Part shown: piece after piece, positions 7,388-16,987 of the stretch | How positions within the stretch are numbered: position 1 is the first letter of the stretch | Layout: every line of letters begins with the position of its first letter | Assembly: GCA_022770665.1 (NCBI GenBank) | Contig: JALEHL010000024.1 | Coordinates: forward strand, 1 to 49,579 | DNA from: Bacillota bacterium | Lineage (GTDB): Bacteria; Bacillota; Clostridia; Peptostreptococcales; Anaerovoracaceae | Reading direction: 5' to 3' | Length of the DNA stretch: 49,579 nt | The notes under the pieces: model-generated | Database searches by the model: none | Seen by the model: the letters and a program-made list of their open reading frames with translations, nothing else | What the model was told of the DNA's origin: nothing | Position numbers and translations under genes: made by a program

Positions 7388-10300
7388 TGTATTTTAAAAG
7401 ACTGGAAATGCATGGGTTCAAGTCTTTTGCAGAGCCGGTAGTGATCGAGTTTCATGAGGGTGTGACCTGCATTGTCGGCCCGAACGGAAGCGGAAAATCA
7501 AATATCAGTGATGCGATCCGGTGGGTTCTGGGAGAACAGAGTCCGAAGATGCTGCGGGGCGGGAAGATGGAAGAAGTCATCTTTGCAGGAACAGCCAGCA
7601 GAAAATCCAGAGGAATGGCGGAAGTGACCCTGGTGATTGATAATTCGACGGGGATCCTTCCCATCGATTATAATGAAGTGGCGATCACGCGCAGAATGTA
7701 CCGTTCGGGGGAAAGCGAGTACCTGATCAATAACAATCAGTGCCGCCTGCGGGACATCAGGGAACTGATCATGGATACCGGGATCGGTGTGGACGGATAT
7801 TCTATTATCGGTCAGGGAAAAATAGCAGATATCGTCAGCAGCAAGCCAGAGAGCCGACGGGAAATTTTCGAAGAATCGGCGGGGGTCGTCCTGTATAAGA
7901 GCAAGAAAGCGGAAGCGGAGAGAAAACTGTCCGCGACCGCGGGAAATCTTGAGCGCGTAAACGATATTGTCAGTGAAATAGAAGGAAGAATCGACGGACT
8001 TCGGGAAGACAGCATACGCGCGAAAGAATATCTGCAGCTGAAGGAACAGTATCGGGATCTGGAAATTAACATCACACTGCGTAACATCGAAAAACTGGAA
8101 AGCACAAATGAAGCCCTGAAAAATGATGTTCAGGAACTGACCGAATCCATAGCACAGCTGTCCAGATCAAAGGAGGAGGCAGACAGAAAACTGTCTGAAA
8201 GCCGTAAGAGAAACGAGGCACTGGAGCAGCTGGGAAATGAAGCCAGGGATAATCTGCTGAAAAAAGTGGAAGAAATCAATTTTCTGTCCGGTCAGGCACA
8301 GCTCAGCGAGGAACGGCTTACAACAATTGCGCGGGATGAGGAGCGACTGGAAGACGAGATCCACCAGTATCATGAAAAGATGATCCGGGAGCTGGAAAAC
8401 AGAAAAAATCTGGAAGAGCAGAAGGCGGAAGTGGAAAAGCAGCTGGTCGATACAGAAGCTTTACTGGCAGGAAAAATTCAGGCATATCATCAGATTCTGG
8501 CGGAAGCGAACCGCTTTTCGGATGCTGTGGAGGAAGGAAAGAACCGGATTATCCAGCTTCATAATCAGGCTGCAGAAAAAAAATCTGAAGCCAGAACATA
8601 CGAGAACTATAAAGAAACACTGCAGAAGAGAAGAATGCAGCTCCATCTGGATCAGGAAGAGATGGCGAAAAACGAAGCCTCTTATGCGAATCTGATGGCG
8701 CAGGCGCAGCGGGAAAAGGCAGAAGCCGATGAACTGCTGGAAAGTCTCCGGATTTCGCTGGAGGAAGCCAGAGCAGACCGTGTGGAATATGATGAGGAAA
8801 TTGCGGCTCTGTCAAAAAAAAGGGAAGAGATCCAGCTGCAGGGTACGCAGCTTCTGGCAAGAAAAAAGACCATTGAGGAAATGGAGCACAACTACGAGGG
8901 ATATAACGGGGCTGTCCGCTATATCATGCGAAGCCGGCTCCCCGGAATTCGCGGTGTTGTGGCTGATCTGATGCAGGTGCCGGCCGGGTATGAAGTGGCA
9001 GTGGAAACGGCACTGGGCGGAGCGATGCAGAATATTGTCTGTGAGAAAGATACGGATGCGAAAGCGGCAATCATCCTGCTGAAAGAAAACCGCGCAGGAC
9101 GATGCACGTTTTTACCGCTGGAATCTGTCAGAGGACGCAAGGCCGATGTCGAGCGCAGGATCGAGCAGGTGGAAGGATACCTGGGGCTGGCGGCTGACTG
9201 CATTCAGCACAGCAGAGAATATGCGGGGATCTTTGACTATCTCCTGGGCCGGGTTGCAATCGTAGATACGATGGATCACGCGATAAAGCTTTCAAAAATG
9301 CAGGGTACCGGCGGCCTTCGCTTTGTGACGCTGGATGGTGAAATCATCAATGCCAGCGGAGCGATCACAGGTGGAAAATATAAGAATGCAACCGCAAACC
9401 TTCTGGAACGAAAGCAGGAAATCTATCGTCTGGATGAGCAGATCTCCAGCCTGAAAAAAGAAAAAAGGCAGACTGCGGAACGGCTGGAAGAACTGCAGGA
9501 GACTGTCAGCGAGATGGGGGATGTGATCGAGGATACCAGCCGGGATTATCATCAGGCGGAACTTCAGGTCACCACGCTGGAGACAAGGATACAGACTCTG
9601 GAAGAAAGTAAAAAAGACCTGTCTGGCGGAAAAGAAAAAGCAGAACGTGAACTGGCAGCCATTGAAAAAGATTTTGCTGAGGCGGATCGGATGATCGCAG
9701 CCTACCTGCAGGAGGCAGAGGCGTTTGAGAAGAAGATTTCAGAAGTGCAGGAAGAGATCCGCGCTGCTGCTGAGGAGGCGGAAACATCCCGGGCTGAGGT
9801 GGAGGAGGCAAATGAGGCTGTCACACAGACCCGAATCACGAAAAATGACCTGGAAGGCCGGATGGATTCGTTCCGGCAGCTGATGGCAAGGATAAATGAA
9901 ACCACCGAAGATCTTCAGAACCAGGCGGACCTCCGCAGGGAACAGAAAGGGGCACTGGAGCAGGAAAAGAAGCGGATCCTGTTCGGATCAGAGGATGCGG
10001 CGGACCGGGCAGAGGAGAAGGAAAAAGAAAAGACAGAGCTGGAACAGTACATTCAGAACGTGGCAGAAGAACGCAGCAGCCTGTCTGGGCAGATCAGCCG
10101 CCTTTCAGATGAGCAGGACAAGACTGCGCAGGAGCTTAACAGTAGTCAGGACCGCAAGTATCAGACTGAAATCAAAATCGCCAGGAATGATGCGCAGCTG
10201 GATACCTTCAAGGAAAAACTCTGGGAGGAATTTGAAGTATCCTACCCGCAGGCTGTGGAACTGCGAAAAGAAGAGTTTGTCATGTCTACCGCTTCCAGAG

Positions 10301-10938
10301 AAAGCCGGGAGATCCGCAGCAGAATCAGAGAACTGGGCGATGTGAACGTCGGTTCAATTAAAGAATATGAACAGGTCAGCGAACGATATCAGTTCCTGAC
10401 AGAGCAGAGGGCGGATATTCTCACAGCAATGGGGGAACTGAAAAAGATCATCAGTGATATGGATAAAATCATCCGGGAAAAATTCCGTGATAATTTCGAT
10501 AAGATCGTTGTGAATTTTGAGGAAATCTTTCGCGAACTGTTTGGCGGAGGCCATGCGGAACTTCGTCTGGATGATGAAAATAATCCGCTGGAGGCCGGGA
10601 TTGAGATTATAGCGCAGCCGCCGGGCAAAAAGCTGCAGAATATCAATCTGATGTCAGGTGGTGAAAAAACCATGACAGCGATCGCACTGATGTTTGCTGT
10701 GCTGAAGACAAAACCGACGCCGTTCTGCATTCTCGATGAGGTGGAAGCTGCCCTGGATGATGCCAACATCGACCGGTTTGCCAGCTATCTGCGAAAGTTT
10801 GAGAATATTCAGTTTGCAATCGTAACGCATCAGAAAGCTACGATGGAGCATGCGGACGTGCTGTATGGCGTCACCATGCCCGAGCAGGGAATTTCGAAAG
10901 TTCTGTCTCTGCGTCTGGGCGATGATTTTGATATTTAA
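7387..10938 (+). CDS. smc: Chromosome segregation protein SMC
   Basis: 1183 residues, full length. Walker A GPNGSGKS is at 31-38. Two long coiled-coil arms (about 170-495 and 670-1000) flank a hinge with conserved NYEGYNGAVRYI and GIRGVVADL near 500-530. The C-terminal head has signature LMSGGEKTMTAIAL and Walker B FCILDEVEAALDD near 1090-1130. SMC works with ScpA and ScpB, not in this window, to compact and separate chromosomes. Its place between rnc and ftsY is the classic gram-positive order. It overlaps rnc by one base and is followed by ftsY after 18 bases. Confidence 0.97.
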   Translation: MYFKRLEMHGFKSFAEPVVIEFHEGVTCIVGPNGSGKSNISDAIRWVLGEQSPKMLRGGKMEEVIFAGTASRKSRGMAEVTLVIDNSTGILPIDYNEVAITRRMYRSGESEYLINNNQCRLRDIRELIMDTGIGVDGYSIIGQGKIADIVSSKPESRREIFEESAGVVLYKSKKAEAERKLSATAGNLERVNDIVSEIEGRIDGLREDSIRAKEYLQLKEQYRDLEINITLRNIEKLESTNEALKNDVQELTESIAQLSRSKEEADRKLSESRKRNEALEQLGNEARDNLLKKVEEINFLSGQAQLSEERLTTIARDEERLEDEIHQYHEKMIRELENRKNLEEQKAEVEKQLVDTEALLAGKIQAYHQILAEANRFSDAVEEGKNRIIQLHNQAAEKKSEARTYENYKETLQKRRMQLHLDQEEMAKNEASYANLMAQAQREKAEADELLESLRISLEEARADRVEYDEEIAALSKKREEIQLQGTQLLARKKTIEEMEHNYEGYNGAVRYIMRSRLPGIRGVVADLMQVPAGYEVAVETALGGAMQNIVCEKDTDAKAAIILLKENRAGRCTFLPLESVRGRKADVERRIEQVEGYLGLAADCIQHSREYAGIFDYLLGRVAIVDTMDHAIKLSKMQGTGGLRFVTLDGEIINASGAITGGKYKNATANLLERKQEIYRLDEQISSLKKEKRQTAERLEELQETVSEMGDVIEDTSRDYHQAELQVTTLETRIQTLEESKKDLSGGKEKAERELAAIEKDFAEADRMIAAYLQEAEAFEKKISEVQEEIRAAAEEAETSRAEVEEANEAVTQTRITKNDLEGRMDSFRQLMARINETTEDLQNQADLRREQKGALEQEKKRILFGSEDAADRAEEKEKEKTELEQYIQNVAEERSSLSGQISRLSDEQDKTAQELNSSQDRKYQTEIKIARNDAQLDTFKEKLWEEFEVSYPQAVELRKEEFVMSTASRESREIRSRIRELGDVNVGSIKEYEQVSERYQFLTEQRADILTAMGELKKIISDMDKIIREKFRDNFDKIVVNFEEIFRELFGGGHAELRLDDENNPLEAGIEIIAQPPGKKLQNINLMSGGEKTMTAIALMFAVLKTKPTPFCILDEVEAALDDANIDRFASYLRKFENIQFAIVTHQKATMEHADVLYGVTMPEQGISKVLSLRLGDDFDI

Positions 10939-10956
10939 GGAAACGGGAGGACAGGC

Positions 10957-11856
10957 ATGTCATTATTTGGTGAAAAAAAATCTTTCTTCGGACGGCTTTC
11001 CGAGAAAATCAGCGATGTGATCATGATGCGCGCTGAAGTAGATGAAGATCTGATGGATGAACTGGAGGAAATTCTGATCACTTCAGATATCGGTATGGAT
11101 ACAACCATGCATATTATGGAAATGCTTCGTACCAGTATAAAAAATGAGAATATCACGCAGCCTGAAAAGGTCAGAACTGCATTGAAATCCATTCTGATCC
11201 GTCTGGTGGACAAGGGACCGCGGCAGAAGCTTTGTGAGGACAGCCCGCTGGTTATTCTGATGATCGGAATCAATGGCGGCGGCAAGACCACAACGATCGG
11301 CAAACTGGCGCATCAGCTCAAGAAGGAAGGAAAAACCGTGATGCTTGCTGCAGCAGATACGTTCCGGGCTGCCGCCGCGGAACAGCTTGCTGTATGGGGA
11401 GAGCGAAACGGGATTCATGTGATAAAGCATCAGGAAGGTGCAGATCCGTCCGCGGTGATTTTTGATGCGATTCAGTCTGCGAAAGCAAGAAATACAGATG
11501 TTCTGATCTGTGATACAGCAGGCCGACTGCAGAATAAAAAAAATCTGATGAACGAGCTGGAAAAGATGAACAAGATTATTACCAGGGAATATCCCGAGGC
11601 ATCCCGGGAGACATTGCTGGTTCTGGATGCGACGACCGGAAAGAACGCAGTCTCTCAGGCAAAAGAATTCGGCGAGGTGGCGGATATCACCGGCATCGTC
11701 CTGACGAAACTGGATGGAACAGCCAAAGGCGGAATTGCCATTACGATTGCAGACGAATTTGATATGCCGGTAAAATTTATTGGTGTGGGAGAGGGAATCG
11801 ATGATCTCATGACTTTCGACCCGGAATGGTTTATAGGAGGTATTTTCGATGAGTAA
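10957..11856 (+). CDS. ftsY: Signal recognition particle receptor FtsY
   Basis: 299 residues, the short gram-positive form without a long acidic A domain. The NG GTPase shows G1 [10 protein letters not shown] at 104-113, a [11 protein letters not shown] segment near 130, DTAGRLQ near 188, [10 protein letters not shown] near 250 and FIGVGE near 280. It receives SRP-bound ribosomes at the membrane for co-translational insertion. It starts behind ACGGGAGG and overlaps der by 8 bases. Confidence 0.96.
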   Translation: MSLFGEKKSFFGRLSEKISDVIMMRAEVDEDLMDELEEILITSDIGMDTTMHIMEMLRTSIKNENITQPEKVRTALKSILIRLVDKGPRQKLCEDSPLVILMIGINGGGKTTTIGKLAHQLKKEGKTVMLAAADTFRAAAAEQLAVWGERNGIHVIKHQEGADPSAVIFDAIQSAKARNTDVLICDTAGRLQNKKNLMNELEKMNKIITREYPEASRETLLVLDATTGKNAVSQAKEFGEVADITGIVLTKLDGTAKGGIAITIADEFDMPVKFIGVGEGIDDLMTFDPEWFIGGIFDE

Positions 11857-13174
11857 ACCGATCGTTGCGATCGTAGGCAGACCGAACGTGGGAAAATCCA
11901 CTTTTTTTAACCGGATTATAGGACGGAGAGTATCGATTGTGGAAGATACTCCGGGAGTAACACGAGACAGAATTTATGCAGAAGCGGAATGGTGCGGGGT
12001 TCATTTCGCCCTGATCGATACAGGTGGTATCGAGCCGTCCAGTGCAGATGTCATTCTTTCTCAGATGCGGGAGCAGGCGCAGATCGCCATGGATATGTCC
12101 GATGTGATTCTGTTTCTGTGCGATGGAAAGGAAGGCCTGACCACAGCCGACCGCGAAGTGGCGTCCATGCTTCGCCGGACAGGCAAGCGCGTGATCCTGG
12201 TCGTGAACAAAATCGATGCGCCGTCCAGAATGCCGATGGATTTTTATGACTTCTATGAACTTGGCCTGGGAGAACCGATTGCCATTTCTTCTGCTAACAT
12301 GCTTGGATTCGGGGATGTGCTGGATGAAGTGATCCACAGTTTCCCGAAGGGCGAGTACGACGAAGAGGAGGATGCGACAAAAATTGCGGTGATCGGGAAA
12401 CCGAATGTGGGGAAGTCCTCTCTGATCAACTGCCTTCTGGGCGAAAACCGTGTGATCGTTTCTCCAATCGCCGGTACAACGCGAGATTCCATTGATACGC
12501 CTTTTGAAAAGGATGGAGAAAAGTATATTCTGATCGATACTGCCGGAATCCGGAGAAAAAGCAAAGTAAACGAAGATATTGAACGATACAGTGTGATCCG
12601 TGCCGTTGCAGCCATTGAACGCTGCGATGTCTGTCTCCTGATGATCGATGCATCGGAAGGCATTACGGATCAGGACAAGAAAATCGCCGGTGTAGCGCAT
12701 GAGGCAGGAAAAGGAATCATTGTTGTTGTGAATAAATGGGATCTCATACAGAAAGAAACCAACACCATGCGGGATTTTCAGCGGCTGATCGAAGCGGAAA
12801 TGCAGTTCATGTCTTATGCGCCGTCTCTGTTTATTTCGGTAAAGGATAAGGTGCGGGTAAATCAGGTCATTGATCTGGCCAGAACTGTGGCTGAAAACCG
12901 GGCAATGCGTGTTCCGACCGGACAGCTGAACAGCCTGATTGCGGATGCGACAATGATGAAACAACCGCCTTCTGATAAAGGTCGACGGCTGAAAATCTAT
13001 TATGTAACGCAGGTGGGCGTGAAACCGCCGCTGTTCAGTTTTCAGATCAATGACCGGGAACTGATGCATTTCTCCTATGCCCGGTATCTGGAAAACAGAA
13101 TACGGGAAAGCTATGGTTTTGCCGGAACTTCGATAAAATTTGTTTATCGCGAGAAAGGGGAAAAGGTGGAATAA
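11849..13174 (+). CDS. der: Ribosome-assembly GTPase Der (EngA)
   Basis: 441 residues with two tandem GTPase domains. Domain 1 has GRPNVGKST (10-18), DTGG near 57 and NKID near 118. Domain 2 has GKPNVGKSS near 185, DTAGIRRK near 232 and NKWD near 297. A KH-like C-terminal domain follows, with the typical [13 protein letters not shown] near 382. Der is essential for 50S subunit maturation. The start lies inside the end of ftsY behind AGGAGG, and the stop overlaps plsY by one base, so three genes are coupled here. Confidence 0.97.
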   Translation: MSKPIVAIVGRPNVGKSTFFNRIIGRRVSIVEDTPGVTRDRIYAEAEWCGVHFALIDTGGIEPSSADVILSQMREQAQIAMDMSDVILFLCDGKEGLTTADREVASMLRRTGKRVILVVNKIDAPSRMPMDFYDFYELGLGEPIAISSANMLGFGDVLDEVIHSFPKGEYDEEEDATKIAVIGKPNVGKSSLINCLLGENRVIVSPIAGTTRDSIDTPFEKDGEKYILIDTAGIRRKSKVNEDIERYSVIRAVAAIERCDVCLLMIDASEGITDQDKKIAGVAHEAGKGIIVVVNKWDLIQKETNTMRDFQRLIEAEMQFMSYAPSLFISVKDKVRVNQVIDLARTVAENRAMRVPTGQLNSLIADATMMKQPPSDKGRRLKIYYVTQVGVKPPLFSFQINDRELMHFSYARYLENRIRESYGFAGTSIKFVYREKGEKVE

Positions 13175-13785
13175 TGACAGCTGCATTCGTAACATCCGGC
13201 ATGACAGCGGCCGGAATTCTGTCGGTGGTCCTGGCTTATTTCCTGGGTAATATTTCTCCGGCAATTATTCTGGGAAAACTGCACGGCATTGATATTAAGA
13301 AAGTGGGAAGCGGAAATGCAGGAACCACGAACGTGCTTCGCACGCTGGGGAAAAAAGCGGCACTGATCACTATGGCAGTGGATATTCTGAAGGGATTTGC
13401 TGCTGTGAAACTGGGATTCCTGATGGGAGGATATACGGCAGGTGCGATCTGCGCAGTTGCAGCATTCTGCGGTCATATCTGGCCATGCTTCTATCATTTT
13501 AAAGGAGGAAAAGGCGTAGCAACTGCATTTGGCGTGATTGTGGCGGTGAACTGGAAACTGGGGCTGGCGGTTCTGGCGGTTGTTGCAGTCTTTCTGGTTC
13601 TGACGCAGCGTATGTCGGTCGGCTCTCTGGCAGGAGCCATCTCTTTTCCTCTTCTCTGCTGGATCATGGAGCCTGACTTTCTGGCTGCGGGCGTTGTAAT
13701 GGCCGTGATAGTAGTGATCAAACACAGGGCAAATATCCGGCGTCTGCTGCGGGGAGAAGAACCGAAAATGTCATTTAAGAAATAA
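13174..13785 (+). CDS. plsY: Glycerol-3-phosphate acyltransferase PlsY
   Basis: 203 residues, a five- to six-helix membrane enzyme that transfers the acyl group from acyl-phosphate (made by PlsX) to glycerol 3-phosphate, giving lysophosphatidic acid. The three conserved cytoplasmic loops are visible: KKVGSGNAGTTN near 43-53, GHIWPCFYHFKGGKGVAT near 105-122 and IVVIKHRANIRRLL near the C-terminus. It lies one gene before gpsA, which supplies its substrate. The gene overlaps der by one base. Confidence 0.95.
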   Translation: MTAAFVTSGMTAAGILSVVLAYFLGNISPAIILGKLHGIDIKKVGSGNAGTTNVLRTLGKKAALITMAVDILKGFAAVKLGFLMGGYTAGAICAVAAFCGHIWPCFYHFKGGKGVATAFGVIVAVNWKLGLAVLAVVAVFLVLTQRMSVGSLAGAISFPLLCWIMEPDFLAAGVVMAVIVVIKHRANIRRLLRGEEPKMSFKK

Positions 13786-13801
13786 AAGGGGTAATATCCA
13801 G

Positions 13802-14809
13802 ATGAAAAAGAAAAAGATCGGCGTCATCGGTGCAGGAAGCTTCGGCACGGCACTGGCAATGACTCTTACGGGGAAGGGACATCAGGTGAAAATCTGGGGA
13901 AGGAAAACTGCACAGCTGGAGCTGATGAGGGAAACGAGAGAAAATCCGCATTATCTTCCTGGAGTGCGACTGCCCGATGAACTGGAAATAGCCTGTTCTT
14001 TGGAATCCGTATTGCAGGACGCGGATGTGGCGCTGTTTTCTGTTCCTGCGCAGACGTTTCGGGATGTGTTTGCCCAGGCGGTTCCTTTCCTGAAACCGGA
14101 AACGGTTGTTGTGAATGTGGCAAAAGGCATTGAAAAAGGCACACTGCTCCGGCTCAGTCAGGTTGCCCGGGAAATACTTCCGACGGTTCGCTATGTGGCG
14201 CTGTCCGGTCCTTCTCATGCAGAGGAAGTTGCGAGAAATCTGCCGACTACCGTGGCGGTAGCTGCCGAAGATGAGGATCTGGCCAGAGAAGTGCAGGAAA
14301 TATTTATTACGGACCGGTTCCGCGTATATCGGAATAACGATATGGCCGGTGTGGAACTGGGCGGCGCACTGAAAAATATCATTGCGCTCGGAGCCGGTGC
14401 GTCGGATGGTCTGGGATACGGTGACAATGCGAAAGCCGCTCTTATGACTCGCGGAATTACAGAAATGTGCCGCCTGGGAACCTGTCTGGGAGCTGATATG
14501 GAAACTTTTTCCGGACTGACCGGGATCGGAGACCTGATTGTAACATGCACCAGCATGCATTCCAGAAATCGAAGGTGTGGCATTCTGATCGGAAAGGGCG
14601 TGCAGCCGGAAGAAGCCATCCGGGAAATCGGCATGGTAGTAGAAGGGATTTCCACGGCGGAAGCAGCCTGGGCACTGGCACAGCAGCATGACATTGAAAT
14701 GCCTATTACAGAAAGCATCTGCAGAGTACTTCAGGGAGAAATGAAGGCCAGAGATGCGGTAGATTATCTGATGAATCGGGAGATGAAAAATGAAATGCAT
14801 ATCCTCTGA
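13802..14809 (+). CDS. gpsA: NAD(P)-dependent glycerol-3-phosphate dehydrogenase
   Basis: 335 residues. It reduces dihydroxyacetone phosphate to glycerol 3-phosphate for PlsY. The N-terminal Rossmann motif is GAGSFGTA (8-15). Also seen are SGPSHAEEVA near 140, the catalytic-helix region GGALKNIIALGAG near 185 and LTGIGDLIVTC near 240. A short spacer with AGGGG precedes the ATG. Its last 20 bases overlap the start of the dehydratase gene in another frame. Confidence 0.96.
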   Translation: MKKKKIGVIGAGSFGTALAMTLTGKGHQVKIWGRKTAQLELMRETRENPHYLPGVRLPDELEIACSLESVLQDADVALFSVPAQTFRDVFAQAVPFLKPETVVVNVAKGIEKGTLLRLSQVAREILPTVRYVALSGPSHAEEVARNLPTTVAVAAEDEDLAREVQEIFITDRFRVYRNNDMAGVELGGALKNIIALGAGASDGLGYGDNAKAALMTRGITEMCRLGTCLGADMETFSGLTGIGDLIVTCTSMHSRNRRCGILIGKGVQPEEAIREIGMVVEGISTAEAAWALAQQHDIEMPITESICRVLQGEMKARDAVDYLMNREMKNEMHIL

Positions 14810-15770
14810 TGCTTTCAGCGCACAGGAAGTGTGCGAAGCCTACGAAAGAATAAAAAATTACATATACCGGACTCCGCTGGAAGAGTCACTGTATCTGGGC
14901 AAAGACGGAAGACGATACTTCTTTAAGCTGGAATGCGCCCAGACTGTGAAAAGTTTTAAGATCCGCGGTGCACTGAGCAAGATGACAACTCTGACGCAGG
15001 AGGAATGCCGCCGCGGTGTGGCGACAATCTCTTCCGGCAATCATGGTGCATCAGTCAGCTATGGAGCGAAACTTCTCGGGATTGAAAATGCAGTGATCAT
15101 TGTTCCGGAAACGACCCCGAAAGCCAAAGTGGACAAGATCCGGCATTATGGCGCCAGAGCGATGCTTATGGGCAGAAACTATGATGAAGCACACCGGCTG
15201 GGCATGGATTATATTCATGAGCACGGTATGACTTATATCGATGCCTATTACGATGATCCGAAAATATATGGCGGCCAGGGAACCGTTGCTCTGGAGATCC
15301 TGCAGCAGAATCCGGAAATTGATACGATTGTGGTTCCGATCGGCGGCGGCGGCCTGTGTACGGGAATTGCGGTCTACGCAAAATCTGTCCGTCCTGACAT
15401 TCGAATTGTCGGGGTACAGACGGAAGTATGCCCTGCAATGATCCGCGCCTTCTCGGATCATGTATTTTATGAAGAGTACCCGGTGACGGGCGAAACCGTC
15501 TGTGATGCCCTGGTGGGCGGTATCGGAAAGCTTTCTTTTGAGATGCTGCGTGACTATGCAGATGATATCATTGAAGTCAAAGAGTCTGCAATCCGGAAAG
15601 CGGTTAAATATATGATAAAGGACGAAAAATACATTGTGGAAGGTGCCGGCGCGGCGGCTGTGGCAGCTGTAATGGACAGCCGTGAACGAGTGGGCGGAAA
15701 GAACATTGCGCTCGTCGTGAGCGGCGGAAATATTGACGGAGATCTGATGGTGCAGCTGCTGAATGAATAA
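14790..15770 (+). CDS. Threonine/serine dehydratase, PLP-dependent
   Basis: 326 residues of the fold-type II PLP family. The PLP lysine is in SFKIRG (Lys57), the substrate loop is SSGNHGASVS near 87 and the phosphate-binding loop is GGGGLCTG near 185. There is no C-terminal ACT domain, so it resembles short catabolic threonine dehydratases (TdcB type) more than feedback-inhibited IlvA. The expected reaction is deamination of threonine to 2-oxobutyrate, perhaps of serine to pyruvate. The ATG lies inside gpsA, with GGGAG 7 bases upstream. It is followed after 23 bases by the M20 hydrolase gene. Confidence 0.88.
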   Translation: MKCISSDAFSAQEVCEAYERIKNYIYRTPLEESLYLGKDGRRYFFKLECAQTVKSFKIRGALSKMTTLTQEECRRGVATISSGNHGASVSYGAKLLGIENAVIIVPETTPKAKVDKIRHYGARAMLMGRNYDEAHRLGMDYIHEHGMTYIDAYYDDPKIYGGQGTVALEILQQNPEIDTIVVPIGGGGLCTGIAVYAKSVRPDIRIVGVQTEVCPAMIRAFSDHVFYEEYPVTGETVCDALVGGIGKLSFEMLRDYADDIIEVKESAIRKAVKYMIKDEKYIVEGAGAAAVAAVMDSRERVGGKNIALVVSGGNIDGDLMVQLLNE

Positions 15771-15793
15771 GGTGCGGTGAGGAGGATTGACCG

Positions 15794-16987
15794 GTGAGGG
15801 AAGACCTGAAAAAAATGATGATTGCAACGGTAGAAAAAAATCTGCCGGAACTGAAACAGATCCGAAATTTTCTCTATGAAAACCCAGAAGTGGGCGGAAC
15901 AGAAGCAAAAGCTTCCGCCCTTCTGACGAAGACCCTTGAGGACCACGGATTTCAGGTGGAAAGAGAATTCCATGGGATTCCGTATTGCTTTCGCAGCGCC
16001 TTTGACAGCGGAAAACCGGGTCCGGTCATTGGACTGACAGCAGAGTACGACGCACTTCCGGAGATCGGTCATGGCTGCGGCCACGACATCATTGCTGCCG
16101 CTCCGCTGGGTGCGGCCTTTGCACTCAAAGAGGCTGTCATGGAGACGGGAGGAAGCGTTGTTTTATATGGAACGCCTGCGGAAGAATGTTTTGTCAGCAA
16201 GGCGCAGCTCAGCAGAGAGGGTGCATTTGACGAAGCAGACGTAGCCATGACAGTCCACCCGAATCCGGTGAATCAGGCCAGCGGCAGGACGACCGCACTG
16301 GATGCCTGGCAGGTGGACTTCTACGGGAAGTCGGCACATGCAGGTGCCCATCCGGAGGAAGGAGTCAATGCGCTGGATGCGGCAGTGCATTTCTACACAC
16401 TGATCGGGTTTGAAAAACAATATCTGAAAGACACCAACATCTATGGTGTATTCGCGGATGGCGGTGAAAAGTGCAGTGTGATTCCGGACCATGCCGCCGT
16501 AAAGTATCTGGTCCGGGCAGACACTGTGAAGGATATTGCGAAGATCCGCGCAATGTTTGAGCGGTGCGCCGGAGCCGCTGCAGATGCGGTGGGGGCCACA
16601 TACAAGATCTGGAACAATGAACCGGGGAATATGGATATGGTTACCAATGAAACACTGTCCGATGTGTTTGACCGGTATTATGAAGAACTGGGCGGAGGCA
16701 AAATGCCGAAGGGAGAGAGCGGCGGATCGACAGACATGGGAGATGTGAGTCATGTGGTTCCGGCCATTCATCCATGGATCGGTCTGAACTGTCCGCAATG
16801 CAGCCTTCATTCCAGAGAGTTTGCAGAGGTGACTGTGACAGAAGCAGGAGACAGGGCGCTGGAGCTGGGGGCCAAGGCACTGGCACTGACCGGTCTGGAA
16901 GTCCTGACAGATCCGGACCTTCTGAAGAATATAAAAATGGAATTCCGGCAGGCAGAAAAAGCCTGGAAGGATGAGACAGGAGAATAG
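15794..16987 (+). CDS. M20-family metallohydrolase (amidohydrolase)
   Basis: 397 residues beginning at GTG behind GAGGAGG. M20 di-zinc hydrolase features are TAEYDALPEIGHGCGHD near 82-98, the catalytic glutamate in TPAEE near 131, a dimerisation-domain segment GKSAHAGAHPEEGVNALDA near 180-198, and HVVPAIHPWIG near 322. It resembles the AbgB/amidohydrolase branch that cleaves N-acyl or peptide bonds of small substrates. The substrate is unknown. It sits with a threonine dehydratase, so amino-acid scavenging is plausible but unproven. Confidence 0.88.
   Translation: MREDLKKMMIATVEKNLPELKQIRNFLYENPEVGGTEAKASALLTKTLEDHGFQVEREFHGIPYCFRSAFDSGKPGPVIGLTAEYDALPEIGHGCGHDIIAAAPLGAAFALKEAVMETGGSVVLYGTPAEECFVSKAQLSREGAFDEADVAMTVHPNPVNQASGRTTALDAWQVDFYGKSAHAGAHPEEGVNALDAAVHFYTLIGFEKQYLKDTNIYGVFADGGEKCSVIPDHAAVKYLVRADTVKDIAKIRAMFERCAGAAADAVGATYKIWNNEPGNMDMVTNETLSDVFDRYYEELGGGKMPKGESGGSTDMGDVSHVVPAIHPWIGLNCPQCSLHSREFAEVTVTEAGDRALELGAKALALTGLEVLTDPDLLKNIKMEFRQAEKAWKDETGE

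Noticed and set aside
11831..13264. Minus-strand frame (477 codons) opposite der
   Set aside because: Antisense shadow of the unmistakable Der GTPase.
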